Part shown: positions 1 to 6,997 of the stretch, one piece after another
How the letters are laid out: each line of letters begins with the position of its first letter
How positions within the stretch are numbered: the first letter of the stretch is position 1
Source of the DNA: Clostridiales bacterium
Lineage (GTDB): Bacteria; Bacillota; Clostridia; Christensenellales; Borkfalkiaceae
Reading direction: 5' to 3'
DNA: 64,000 nt
Assembly: GCA_015055945.1 (NCBI GenBank)
Contig: SVHH01000003.1
Location: 124,001 to 188,000 of the forward strand
The notes under the pieces: generated by a model
What the model saw: the letters and a program-made list of their open reading frames with translations, nothing else
The model's database searches: none
Told to the model about the DNA's origin: nothing
Position numbers and translations under genes: made by a program

Positions 1-541
1 AAATAATTTTACCGTTTTCTTTCTTCGCACTAATACGAGTAAAACGCTTTACAGAGAAGAGTTCCATTACTTTTGTTTTTTCAGTGCCGTCATTACACTC
101 AAAAATAATATTGAGTGTAATTGCGTGTCGCATTTGAAAAACCTTAAACGGCAAGTGCATTATAAGTTGAATTATTATAATAATAAGCGATGCTACTATA
201 GAAATTTCCCAAAGTCCAGCACCAACCGCCATACCGATAGCCGCCGTCGCCCAAATACCCGCAGCAGTTGTTAATCCGTGCACTATTTGCTTGTTATAAA
301 ATATCATACCAGCGCCGATAAAACCGATACCAGATACTATTTGAGCCGCAATTCTTGAAGGATCTGCACCGTTAATATTTTTCGACACTATCATAAACAA
401 ACACGCACCAACACATACGATTGTATGAGTTCTTATACCCGCTTCTTTTGAACGCATTTTACGCTCAAAACCAATAATAAAGCCCAAAACAAGCGATAAA
501 ACGAGTTGAAGCGCAGCGATAAGTATTTGATCTAAATTCAT
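1..541 (-). CDS. MgtC/SapB family membrane protein (3' end outside window)
   Basis: This gene is absent from the ORF track because it runs off the left edge. Reading down from an ATG at 541 gives a protein starting MNLDQILIAALQLV, about 180 residues so far. It has hydrophobic helices and the family signatures GFERK, AGIRTHTIVC and SGIGFIGAGMI, followed by a soluble C-terminal part. MgtC proteins are inner-membrane proteins linked to growth under magnesium limitation or low pH; in many bacteria the transport role is unproven. The start has an AAAGGGG ribosome binding site 8 bases upstream. It is transcribed alone from a strong promoter (618-646) through a leader of about 70 bases that contains a hairpin. 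The family is clear; the exact function is not. Confidence 0.9.
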   Translation of the reverse strand, partial: MNLDQILIAALQLVLSLVLGFIIGFERKMRSKEAGIRTHTIVCVGACLFMIVSKNINGADPSRIAAQIVSGIGFIGAGMIFYNKQIVHGLTTAAGIWATAAIGMAVGAGLWEISIVASLIIIIIQLIMHLPFKVFQMRHAITLNIIFECNDGTEKTKVMELFSVKRFTRISAKKENGKII

Positions 542-563
542 AATTTATCCCCTTTAATAAAGA

Positions 564-594
564 TTAGGAAAGCGCAAATATGCAACTTTCCTAA
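564..594 (-). promoter_or_regulatory. Leader hairpin upstream of the mgtC-like gene
   Basis: TTAGGAAAG (564-572) pairs perfectly with CTTTCCTAA (586-594); the loop can add a GCA/TGC pairing. It lies between the predicted transcription start (about 611) and the ribosome binding site, so it is in the 5' untranslated RNA. There is only a weak U run after it, so it is more likely an mRNA structural element than a true terminator. Confidence 0.5.
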
Positions 595-617
595 CAGTAT
601 ATTAAATAATTTTTATT

Positions 618-646
618 ATTATAATACTACTTAATCAATTTGTCAA
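618..646 (-). promoter_or_regulatory. Sigma-A-type promoter of the mgtC-like gene
   Basis: On the minus strand TTGACA (646-641) and TATAAT (623-618) are separated by exactly 17 bases. Both hexamers are consensus. Transcription should start near 611, giving a leader of about 70 bases. Confidence 0.85.
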
Positions 647-671
647 TAGTGTTTATAAATTTTTAAATATA

Positions 672-696
672 AAAGCACTGTTAGTTACAGTGCTTT
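672..696 (-). terminator. Rho-independent terminator, probably of the NSS symporter gene
   Basis: AAAGCACTGT and ACAGTGCTTT form a perfect 10-bp stem with a 5-base loop. On the minus strand it is followed by TTATATTT. The nearest minus-strand gene upstream is the NSS transporter ending at 1416, now separated from this terminator by the IS200 element. Confidence 0.75.
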
Positions 697-714
697 AATT
701 GTGTAAACAATAAA

Positions 715-733
715 CCCCCAGATAGTCTGGGGG
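715..733 (+). repeat. Left-end hairpin of the IS200 element
   Basis: A perfect 8-bp stem with a TAG triloop (CCCCCAGA/TCTGGGGG). In this family TnpA recognises such subterminal hairpins in single-stranded DNA. A further pairing, GTAAAC (703-708) with GTTTAC (744-749), surrounds it. Confidence 0.8.
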
Positions 734-751
734 TCCAGTAAAGGTTTACCG

Positions 752-780
752 TTGAGTAAAATCCTCCGTTTGTGTATAAT
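752..780 (+). promoter_or_regulatory. Promoter of tnpA, lying inside the left arm of its own leader hairpin
   Basis: TTGAGT (752-757) and TATAAT (775-780) are 17 bases apart. The predicted start is near 787, downstream of the 759-773 arm that could pair with the ribosome binding site. Self-initiated transcripts should therefore lack that arm. Confidence 0.7.
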
Positions 781-827
781 AAAAGTTGCGACCTGCCAGT
801 TGCAACTAAAAAACAAACGGAGGATTT
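759..827 (+). promoter_or_regulatory. Stem-loop able to hide the tnpA ribosome binding site
   Basis: AAATCCTCCGTTTGT (759-773) is the perfect 15-base reverse complement of ACAAACGGAGGATTT (813-827), which contains the GGAGG ribosome binding site directly before the ATG at 828. A second stem, AGTTGC (784-789)/GCAACT (802-807), sits in the loop. RNA reading in from outside would fold this way and block translation. Protection of this kind against impinging transcription is known for IS200 and IS10. Confidence 0.75.
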
Positions 828-1301
828 ATGAAAAAAGAAATTTTCACTGGAAATAGTTTAGCACATACAAAATGGAATTGCAAGTATCACATAGTATTTG
901 CGCCAAAATATCGTCGAAAAGTATTTTTCGAGGATAAAAGGCAAGAGATAAGGGATATACTGCGTACGCTATGCAAATGGAAAGGTGTAGAGATAATAGA
1001 AGGAGAAGTATGTCCCGACCACATACATTTACTTTTATCAATACCACCCAAAATTAGCGTTTCGGGATTTATGGGGTATCTAAAAGGAAAAAGTAGTCTA
1101 ATGATATTTCAAAAATACGGCAACTTAAAATTTGCATACCGAAATCGCGAATTTTGGTGCAGAGGATTTTACGTAGATACATCGGGGAAAGACACGAAAG
1201 CAATTAAAGAGTATATTAAAAATCAATTAGAACAAGATAAACAATCAGATCAGTTAAGCATATTTGATCCTAAAGACCCGTTTACGGGTAGCAAGCAATA
1301 G
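828..1301 (+). CDS. tnpA: IS200-type transposase TnpA (Y1, HUH family)
   Basis: A 157-residue single-domain transposase of the Y1 family, which cuts and rejoins single-stranded DNA at the element ends. The metal-binding HUH motif is DHIHLLL (His65-Ile-His67) and the likely nucleophile is Tyr129 in IKEYIKNQ. Other family marks are KYHIVFAPKYRRK near the N-terminus and YLKGKSS in the middle. The length is normal and there is no frameshift, so the enzyme may be active. The ATG follows an AACGGAGGATTT ribosome binding site that can be masked by an upstream arm. The antisense 67-residue ORF in the track is a shadow. Confidence 0.95.
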   Translation: MKKEIFTGNSLAHTKWNCKYHIVFAPKYRRKVFFEDKRQEIRDILRTLCKWKGVEIIEGEVCPDHIHLLLSIPPKISVSGFMGYLKGKSSLMIFQKYGNLKFAYRNREFWCRGFYVDTSGKDTKAIKEYIKNQLEQDKQSDQLSIFDPKDPFTGSKQ

Positions 1302-1382
1302 GTGCAAGACTGGCAAGTCGTTTAAATACGCACTTGTGCGTAAGCCAGAATAGTTTAGGGCTAATTGCCCGAAAATGAAAAA

Positions 1383-1401
1383 CCACCAGCTATGCTGGTG
1401 G
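1383..1401 (+). repeat. Right-end hairpin of the IS200 element
   Basis: CCACCAGC-TAT-GCTGGTGG, a perfect 8-bp stem with a triloop, the same geometry as the left end. It lies 15 bases from the stop codon of the NSS symporter gene (1416-1418), so the element inserted immediately behind that gene. Confidence 0.8.
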
Positions 1402-1415
1402 ATATTTATTTTTGA

Positions 1416-2831
1416 TTAAATTTTAATAAATAAACCAGTAATTAAAATCAAAAGAATACAAATCGGCGCGATATATTTAATCATTATATTAAAGTATCTA
1501 GTAAGCCCCTTAGATTTATCAATACCTATTTCTTTGGGAAGTATATTTTTATCAATAAACCAACCAGCAACAACACAAGTTATAATTGCAATTATCGGCA
1601 TTAAAATATTGTTTGCCAAGATATCAAATAAATCTAAAATAGAATTGCCAGCAATATTTATAAACGACAACACACCATAACCTAATGATGATAAAGTTCC
1701 TAAAACTAAAATTGCACCAAATACTATTAAGCACGCAACCCAGCGTTTCATTCTACCATCTTCACAAAGCACCGCAACGATTGATTCTACAAGTGAAACT
1801 GAAGAAGTTACCGCCGCAAAGAATACCAAAATAAAGAAAATTATGCCAATAATTCTACCACCCGGTATACTGTTGAAAACGTTTGATATTTGGATAAACA
1901 TAAGAGTTGCACCATTAGTTTCCATAATCTTATGCGCCGCATCCGCCGTAGGAGCAAAAGCAAATACTGCCGGTATAATTATTAAACCAGCAATAATTGC
2001 GAACAAACTGTCAAACGCTGCGATTTGAACTGACGAAGACTTAATGCTAGCATCTTTTTTCATGTATGAACCGTACGTAATCATTATGCACATACCGATT
2101 GACAATGAATAAAAGAGTTGACCTAATGCACCTAAAACAGTTTTGAAGCTAAACTTAGTGAAATCAGGGATTAAGAAGTATGCAACGCCTTCTAACGCGC
2201 CGTCTTGAAAAAATCCATAAATCATTAAGAATACTGCTATAATTGCAAGAGCGGGCATTAATATTTTACTCATTTTTTCTATACCTTTTTGAACGCCCAT
2301 CGTTACGATTAAAACGGTGATTGCAGCAAAAATCAAGAAGAAAACAAGTGGTTCAATCGGGCTTGAAATAAACGAAGTAAAAAATGTTTCCGTGTTAACT
2401 TCTGCCCCAGCGCCTTCAACCAAACCTTGGCTGCCAACTAAGAATGACCACATATATTTGATAACCCAGCCGCCGATTACGCAGTAATAAGGTACGATAA
2501 TTAACGGAACAATAACGCACAAGTAACCAAACCAACTGAATTTTTTGTTAAGCGTACTAAAAGCGCCTATAACACTTTTGCCAGTATGTCTACCAATGCC
2601 TATTTCTAACATTAAAAGGATCAAACCAAAGAACACGGCAAGTAATGCATAACTGAGTACGAATATCCCGCCACCGTATTGCGCTGCCAAGTATGGAAAA
2701 CGCCATAAGTTACCAAGACCAACAGCCGAACCAGCCGCTGCTAATACAAAGCCTATTTTACTTGTAAATCCACCACGTTTTTTTGCAGTGGCTTCAGCAA
2801 GCGGAGTATTGTTAATTTCACTATTTTTCAT
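1416..2831 (-). CDS. Sodium-dependent amino acid symporter, NSS family
   Basis: A 471-residue membrane protein of the neurotransmitter:sodium symporter family (LeuT/MhsT type), which imports amino acids with sodium. After a short polar N-terminus comes the TM1 signature GSAVGLGNLWRFPY, in which the helix break binds substrate and sodium. About 11 to 12 hydrophobic segments follow, the usual bacterial number. It lies 22 bases behind mrp on the same strand and is probably co-transcribed with it. Bacterial relatives transport leucine, tryptophan or tyrosine; the substrate cannot be read here, but the aromatic catabolic operon nearby makes an aromatic amino acid plausible (inference). An IS200 copy sits just behind the stop codon. 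Confidence 0.92.
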   Translation of the reverse strand: MKNSEINNTPLAEATAKKRGGFTSKIGFVLAAAGSAVGLGNLWRFPYLAAQYGGGIFVLSYALLAVFFGLILLMLEIGIGRHTGKSVIGAFSTLNKKFSWFGYLCVIVPLIIVPYYCVIGGWVIKYMWSFLVGSQGLVEGAGAEVNTETFFTSFISSPIEPLVFFLIFAAITVLIVTMGVQKGIEKMSKILMPALAIIAVFLMIYGFFQDGALEGVAYFLIPDFTKFSFKTVLGALGQLFYSLSIGMCIMITYGSYMKKDASIKSSSVQIAAFDSLFAIIAGLIIIPAVFAFAPTADAAHKIMETNGATLMFIQISNVFNSIPGGRIIGIIFFILVFFAAVTSSVSLVESIVAVLCEDGRMKRWVACLIVFGAILVLGTLSSLGYGVLSFINIAGNSILDLFDILANNILMPIIAIITCVVAGWFIDKNILPKEIGIDKSKGLTRYFNIMIKYIAPICILLILITGLFIKI

Positions 2832-2853
2832 AAATATTTTCCTTTTGTATTTA

Positions 2854-3672
2854 CTAACCGATGATTTCAGTTAAAATATCTTCTAAATAATCACCGTTAA
2901 ATTCTTCAATTGCACCTTTATCAGAAAGAGCGGCAAATTCGGGGTTTATCGGAAGTTTTGCAACGCGTTTAATACCGTATTCAGCAGCAGTTTTATCAAT
3001 TTTACTTTCGCCAAAAATATTAATTTTCTTTTTACAGTCTGGACATTCAAAGTAAGAATAATTTTCTACTATACCAAGTACTGGCACGTTCATTAAACTT
3101 GCCATTTTAACAGCCTTTCCTACTATCATTGAAACGAGTTCTTGCGGAGATGCAACAACTACAATACCGTCAACTGGAAGTGATTGAAAAACGGTTAATG
3201 GCACGTCGCCAGTTCCCGGAGGCATATCGACAAACATAAAGTCTACGTCCTTCCAAACAACGTCGGTCCAAAATTGTTTAACAGCACCAGCAATAACGGG
3301 ACCACGCCAAACAACAGGGTCAGTTTCATTTTCAAGCAACAAATTGATAGACATAATTTGAATTCCGCTTTTAGTTACTGCTGGAAGAAGATATTTATCG
3401 TCTAAAGTTCTTGCTTTATCACTAACACCAAACATCTTAGGAATAGAAGGCCCAGTGATATCAGCATCTAAAATTGCCGTGTTAAAACCTTTCTTTTGCA
3501 TCAAAACTGAAAGCGTTGAAGTAACGAAAGATTTACCAACACCACCTTTACCACTGACAACACCAATTACCTTTTTAACTTTACTAAGTTCATTGAGCGG
3601 TTCTTTAGTGATTTTTCTTTCACCGCAGTCTTTTGATGAACAAGTAGAACAATCATGCGTACATTCACTCAT
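2854..3672 (-). CDS. mrp: Mrp/ApbC-type P-loop ATPase, Fe-S cluster carrier
   Basis: A 272-residue Mrp/NBP35-type ATPase that carries and hands over iron-sulfur clusters. The N-terminus is rich in cysteines (CTHDCSTCSSKDC), followed by the deviant Walker A GKGGVGKS at residues 41-48, the DMPPGTGD motif, and a cluster-binding CPDC in the last quarter. The track begins at 3711 with a TTG. The ATG at 3672 has AAGGAG seven bases upstream and is the better start. The gene heads a probable two-gene unit with the NSS symporter. The product could serve the Fe-S enzyme IorA encoded nearby, but a housekeeping role is enough to explain it. Confidence 0.93.
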   Translation of the reverse strand: MSECTHDCSTCSSKDCGERKITKEPLNELSKVKKVIGVVSGKGGVGKSFVTSTLSVLMQKKGFNTAILDADITGPSIPKMFGVSDKARTLDDKYLLPAVTKSGIQIMSINLLLENETDPVVWRGPVIAGAVKQFWTDVVWKDVDFMFVDMPPGTGDVPLTVFQSLPVDGIVVVASPQELVSMIVGKAVKMASLMNVPVLGIVENYSYFECPDCKKKINIFGESKIDKTAAEYGIKRVAKLPINPEFAALSDKGAIEEFNGDYLEDILTEIIG

Positions 3673-3743
3673 ATTAAAACTCCTTATAAAATCTTCAAAT
3701 TTAAATTTCAAAGTTTAAACTTAATTTTTCATAATACCAAAGT

Positions 3744-3773
3744 ATTATAACAAATTTAACCAATAAAATGCAA
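3744..3773 (-). promoter_or_regulatory. Promoter of mrp-NSS, overlapped by a dyad
   Basis: Minus-strand TTGCAT (3773-3768) and TATAAT (3749-3744) are 18 bases apart. A perfect inverted repeat ATAATAC-CAAA-GTATTAT (3731-3748) covers the -10 box and could be an operator. Confidence 0.6.
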
Positions 3774-3832
3774 ATTTTAAGCGGTGTTTTTGGTGTTTTT
3801 TTATAATTAATTTAATTTTTAATTAAATTTAG

Positions 3833-3861
3833 TTGTAAAATTTACAATATAGTGATAAAAT
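3833..3861 (+). promoter_or_regulatory. Promoter of ppa
   Basis: TTGTAA (3833-3838) and TAAAAT (3856-3861) are 17 bases apart, 25 bases before the ppa start codon. Confidence 0.65.
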
Positions 3862-3886
3862 GTAAAGAAAACTAAAGGAGAATAAT

Positions 3887-4429
3887 ATGAATATTTGGCA
3901 CGACATTGAAAGCAATCGTATTCAACCCGAAGAATTTATTGCCGTTGTTGAAATCAGCAAGGGCTCAAAACAAAAATATGAAATGGATAAAAAAACAGGA
4001 CTTCTCCGCCTAGATAGAATTTTGTACACGTCAACACACTACCCCGCAAACTATGGTTTTATTCCACATACCTTAGCAGAAGATAACGACCCGCTTGACG
4101 TTTTGATTTTATGTTCAGAAAGTCTTATCCCTATGAGTTTAGTTAAGTGCTATCCTATCGGCGTTATCATTATGAACGATAACGGTTCAGTTGATGAAAA
4201 AATTATTGCAATTCCCGATACTGACCCTAACTACAATACATATAAGAGCATCCATGACCTTCCCCAACATATATTTGATGAAATGCGCCACTTCTTTACT
4301 GTATATAAACAACTCGAAAACAAAAACACTTCAGTTGACGTAGCATCTGATAAAGACGTTGCAATTGACATAATCAAAAAATCAATGGATAGTTATAAAG
4401 TTCATCTTTACGAACTTACAGCAAAATAA
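3887..4429 (+). CDS. ppa: Inorganic pyrophosphatase, soluble family I
   Basis: A 180-residue cytoplasmic enzyme that hydrolyses pyrophosphate to phosphate, pulling biosynthetic reactions forward. The metal-binding signature DNDPLD is at residues 66-71, and YPANYGFIPHTL just before it is also conserved. Length and residues match bacterial family I enzymes, and nothing is missing. The start follows AAAGGAG at normal spacing. It is transcribed alone from its own promoter and ended by a strong terminator. Confidence 0.96.
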   Translation: MNIWHDIESNRIQPEEFIAVVEISKGSKQKYEMDKKTGLLRLDRILYTSTHYPANYGFIPHTLAEDNDPLDVLILCSESLIPMSLVKCYPIGVIIMNDNGSVDEKIIAIPDTDPNYNTYKSIHDLPQHIFDEMRHFFTVYKQLENKNTSVDVASDKDVAIDIIKKSMDSYKVHLYELTAK

Positions 4430-4434
4430 AATTT

Positions 4435-4460
4435 AAGCCCCGATTTTTCGGGGCTTTTTT
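4435..4460 (+). terminator. Terminator of ppa
   Basis: AAGCCCCG-ATTTTT-CGGGGCTT followed by a T run, six bases after the stop codon. Confidence 0.92.
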
Positions 4461-4475
4461 GATAAAATGCATCTA

Positions 4476-4490
4476 TTATGTCTAACATAA
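4476..4490. repeat. Dyad TTATGT-CTA-ACATAA, copy 1
   Basis: A perfect 6-bp inverted repeat around CTA, lying just beyond the terminator of the aromatic operon. The identical 15-mer occurs at 19204-19218, and a close variant forms the apex of the terminator at 13637-13667. Confidence 0.6.
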
Positions 4491-4520
4491 AAGGCAACCA
4501 CTTTGCAAGTGATTGCCTTT
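4490..4520 (-). terminator. Terminator of the aromatic amino acid operon
   Basis: On the minus strand AAAGGCAATCACTT and AAGTGGTTGCCTTT pair, with one G-T pair, around a 3-base loop and run into TTTTATG. It is 12 bases behind the aminotransferase stop codon. Confidence 0.8.
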
Positions 4521-4531
4521 ATTTTTTACGA

Positions 4532-5722
4532 TTATAAATTATATTCTTTTGCAAGAGCCTTAAAACCAGCAAGAGAGTTCTTAATGCGGTTATAATCTAC
4601 ACAATAAGCAATTCTAACGTATCCTTCAACGCCAAAATCATCACAAGGAACAATTAAAATTTCATGTTCTTTTGCCTTTTCATAAAAAGATGTTGCATCA
4701 CCTGTGGGAGATTTAACGAATAAATAGAACGCGCCGTCTGGTTTAACACAAGTAAATCCGTATTCACAAAGCGAATTATATAAAAGATTTCTATTCTTTT
4801 CGTATGCTTCTAAATTAACTTTAGCATCTAAGCACTTACCCGCTACCCTTTGAAACAAACTAGGAGCACAAACGTAACCTAAACTTCTACCAGCGCCACA
4901 TACGGCGAGATAAATAGTTCTGCTGTCTTGCATCTCTGGATTTACTGCGATATAACCTATTCTTTCGCCAGGCAATGATAATGATTTAGAGAAAGAATAA
5001 CATACGAGCGTATTCTTATAATAGTTCATAAGATACGGAACTTCAACGTCAGCGTATACAAGTTCACGATAAGGCTCGTCCGCAATAAGATAAATGGGAT
5101 GACCATATTCTTCTTCTTTCTTTTTTAAGAGTTCACAAACAGCAGATATAGTTTCTTTTGTATAAACAACGCCGCTGGGGTTATTCGGCGAATTCATAAT
5201 GAGTGCCTTAGTATTTTTGTTCAACTTTTCTTCTAAATCTTTTAAGTCGATTTGGAAAGTGTTTTCTTTGGGCTTTGAAATCACAAGTCTACCACCAGCG
5301 TTTTCAACGAATACCCTATATTCAGTAAAGAACGGCGCAAATACAATACATTCATCGCCATCGTTAACTACTGCTTTTAAGCAAATTGAAAGAGATGCAG
5401 CAGCACCACAAGTCATATAAATATCATCAGCACCAACTTTAACGTTAAATCTTTTGCAAATATTATCAGCAATAGCCTTTCTAACTTCAGCATCGCCTTG
5501 TGCAGAAGTATAACCGTGAAGTACGGTGGGATTATTATTTTTTAATAACTCAATAATGGTATCAGTAACCATTTGCGGCGGCTCTACACTGGGATTACCA
5601 AGGCTAAAATCATAAACCTTGTCTGCACCAATTTCCTTTGCGCGTACTTTACTATACTCAAAAATTTCTCTAATTATTGAGCGTTTACTACCAAGCGCAT
5701 AAGATTTTTCATTATAATTCAT
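4532..5722 (-). CDS. PLP-dependent class I/II aminotransferase, last gene of the aromatic operon
   Basis: A 396-residue fold-type I aminotransferase. Seen features are the NSPNNPSG substrate-pocket motif, ADEPYRELVY with the PLP-ring aspartate, the lysine of SFSKSLSLPGERIGY that forms the Schiff base, and the arginine in GYVRIAY near the C-terminus that would bind the substrate carboxylate. It would convert an amino acid to its 2-oxo acid with 2-oxoglutarate as acceptor. As the last gene of an operon containing IorAB and two CoA ligases, aromatic amino acids are the likely substrates (inference from context). It follows the hydrolase gene by 11 bases. Specificity cannot be read from the sequence; aspartate or alanine activity remains possible. 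Confidence 0.9.
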   Translation of the reverse strand: MNYNEKSYALGSKRSIIREIFEYSKVRAKEIGADKVYDFSLGNPSVEPPQMVTDTIIELLKNNNPTVLHGYTSAQGDAEVRKAIADNICKRFNVKVGADDIYMTCGAAASLSICLKAVVNDGDECIVFAPFFTEYRVFVENAGGRLVISKPKENTFQIDLKDLEEKLNKNTKALIMNSPNNPSGVVYTKETISAVCELLKKKEEEYGHPIYLIADEPYRELVYADVEVPYLMNYYKNTLVCYSFSKSLSLPGERIGYIAVNPEMQDSRTIYLAVCGAGRSLGYVCAPSLFQRVAGKCLDAKVNLEAYEKNRNLLYNSLCEYGFTCVKPDGAFYLFVKSPTGDATSFYEKAKEHEILIVPCDDFGVEGYVRIAYCVDYNRIKNSLAGFKALAKEYNL

Positions 5723-5733
5723 AAAAAATTCTC

Positions 5734-6543
5734 CTATAAATCAAGCAATTTCAACGCGTTTTTATAAAATAATTTATCTAAGGTTTGTTGGGACAAATTA
5801 AGCGACTTTAACCTATTAGCATTATCACAAATATCTTGCCAAGGACAGTCTGTCGCAAACAAAATTTTATCTTCTCCGTGCTTTTCCAAAATACTTTTAA
5901 ACAGATCCGAATCAATTTCGTGTAAAGTATAAGCAGTGTCAAAGTAAACATCCAAACCGCAAAGTAAATCCAGTACATTTTGCCATTGTTTATGCGCGCC
6001 ATAATGCGCCAAAACGAACTTACTATGCCCAACTTCTTCAATAACTTTTTTAACCCTTTCAGGCGGACAACGAACCGGCTCACCTTCATAACCATCATCA
6101 ACCCCAGAGTGTGTAACTACAATTAAGTCGTACTTTTTTGCGCACTTTAAGATATCAATATAACCTTTGTCATCAATAAAAGTGCTTTGATAATCAGGGT
6201 GTATTTTAACACCCTTTATACCCGATGCTTTTATAAGTGCCATTTTACCGTCAATATCTTCGCACTTAGGATGCATACCAGCAAAAGATATTAGGCGTTT
6301 TTTCTCATTAGCAAAACGCTCGTTGACAGAGATAGCAAACTTTAATACGCTTTCAAACTGAGTAGGCTTTGTTAAAACGGGCAGCGTTATGCAAATATCC
6401 GCATCAGCGCGCGCCATTGCATCTATCATCCCTTGCACCGTGCCATCAGTATAAGGTGTATTATGAGCGTTAGATGCAAGCGCATCAATAGTTGACTTTG
6501 CAATTTTATCGGGAAATATATGTGTGTGAAAGTCGATTAGCAT
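5734..6543 (-). CDS. Metal-dependent hydrolase, amidohydrolase-2 family
   Basis: A 269-residue TIM-barrel protein of the amidohydrolase superfamily. The metal ligands are visible in order: HTH in DFHTHIFPD at the N-terminus, KIHP in the middle, THSG, AHYG, and the late aspartate of ATDCPW. The family includes hydrolases and ACMSD-type decarboxylases. It is separated from the ACT gene by only 6 bases and from the aminotransferase by 11, so it belongs to the aromatic operon, but no step of the known aryl-pyruvate pathway needs it. Its reaction is unknown. Confidence 0.85.
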   Translation of the reverse strand: MLIDFHTHIFPDKIAKSTIDALASNAHNTPYTDGTVQGMIDAMARADADICITLPVLTKPTQFESVLKFAISVNERFANEKKRLISFAGMHPKCEDIDGKMALIKASGIKGVKIHPDYQSTFIDDKGYIDILKCAKKYDLIVVTHSGVDDGYEGEPVRCPPERVKKVIEEVGHSKFVLAHYGAHKQWQNVLDLLCGLDVYFDTAYTLHEIDSDLFKSILEKHGEDKILFATDCPWQDICDNANRLKSLNLSQQTLDKLFYKNALKLLDL

Positions 6544-6549
6544 AATAGT

Positions 6550-6978
6550 TTATAAAGCAGCAATTTCCTCGCAAGAAAGAGTTTTAACGCCATTTTCGCT
6601 TAAAACTTTGTCCGCTTCAGCCATTTTAGACGTTTTTAACACAACGTACGCTTCATCACCATCGATAGATAAGCCGTACATATATTCGATATTGATACCG
6701 TTATTAGAAAGTACGGTGAGAAGATTTTGTAAACTACCAGCTTCGTGATCAATTTTCAAAACGATAACGTCGGTAAGCATAGTTGAAAAGCCGTCTTCAG
6801 CGAGTTTTTCTTTACCCAACGCGGGATTGTTTACGATAAGACGTAAAAGTCCGTATTCAGTGGTATCAGCGAGTGATAAAGATAAAATATTTACTTTATT
6901 GTCTTTCAAAACGCTTAAAACTTCACCAAGTCTACCTTGTCTATTTTCAATAAATACTGATAATTGTTTAGTTAACAT
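6550..6978 (-). CDS. Tandem ACT-domain protein
   Basis: A 142-residue protein made of two ACT domains. The first starts QLSVFIENRQGRLGEVLSVL and the second DHEAGSLQNLLTVLSNNGI. ACT domains bind amino acids and usually regulate enzymes of amino acid metabolism. There is no catalytic or DNA-binding part. Such double-ACT proteins are commonly encoded next to paaK-type ligases; here the gene lies 19 bases behind paaK. It probably senses an aromatic amino acid and adjusts one of the operon's enzymes, but the partner is not known. Confidence 0.88.
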   Translation of the reverse strand: MLTKQLSVFIENRQGRLGEVLSVLKDNKVNILSLSLADTTEYGLLRLIVNNPALGKEKLAEDGFSTMLTDVIVLKIDHEAGSLQNLLTVLSNNGINIEYMYGLSIDGDEAYVVLKTSKMAEADKVLSENGVKTLSCEEIAAL

Positions 6979-6997
6979 AATTAAATTCCCCCTTTAA

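Larger units (their letters stand above)
700..1405 (+). mobile_element. IS200-type insertion sequence, apparently intact, tnpA only
   Basis: The element contains one transposase gene (828-1301) flanked by the subterminal hairpins typical of the IS200/IS605 family: CCCCCAGA-TAG-TCTGGGGG on the left (715-733) and CCACCAGC-TAT-GCTGGTGG on the right (1383-1401). There are no terminal inverted repeats and no target duplication, as expected for single-strand transposition. No tnpB lies in the element. The region between the tnpA stop and the right hairpin (1302-1382) holds several small stem-loops (for example ACGCAC-TT-GTGCGT) and no reading frame. The exact tips cannot be fixed without an empty-site comparison; the limits given are approximate. 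Confidence 0.85.

Noticed and set aside
844-1047. 67-residue ORF antisense to tnpA
   Set aside because: It lies entirely within the transposase gene and has no recognisable features; antisense RNA exists in some IS200 elements, but no promoter for it is evident here.
3673-3711. N-terminal extension of Mrp proposed by the ORF track
   Set aside because: It begins at a TTG without a ribosome binding site, while the ATG at 3672 has AAGGAG at ideal spacing.
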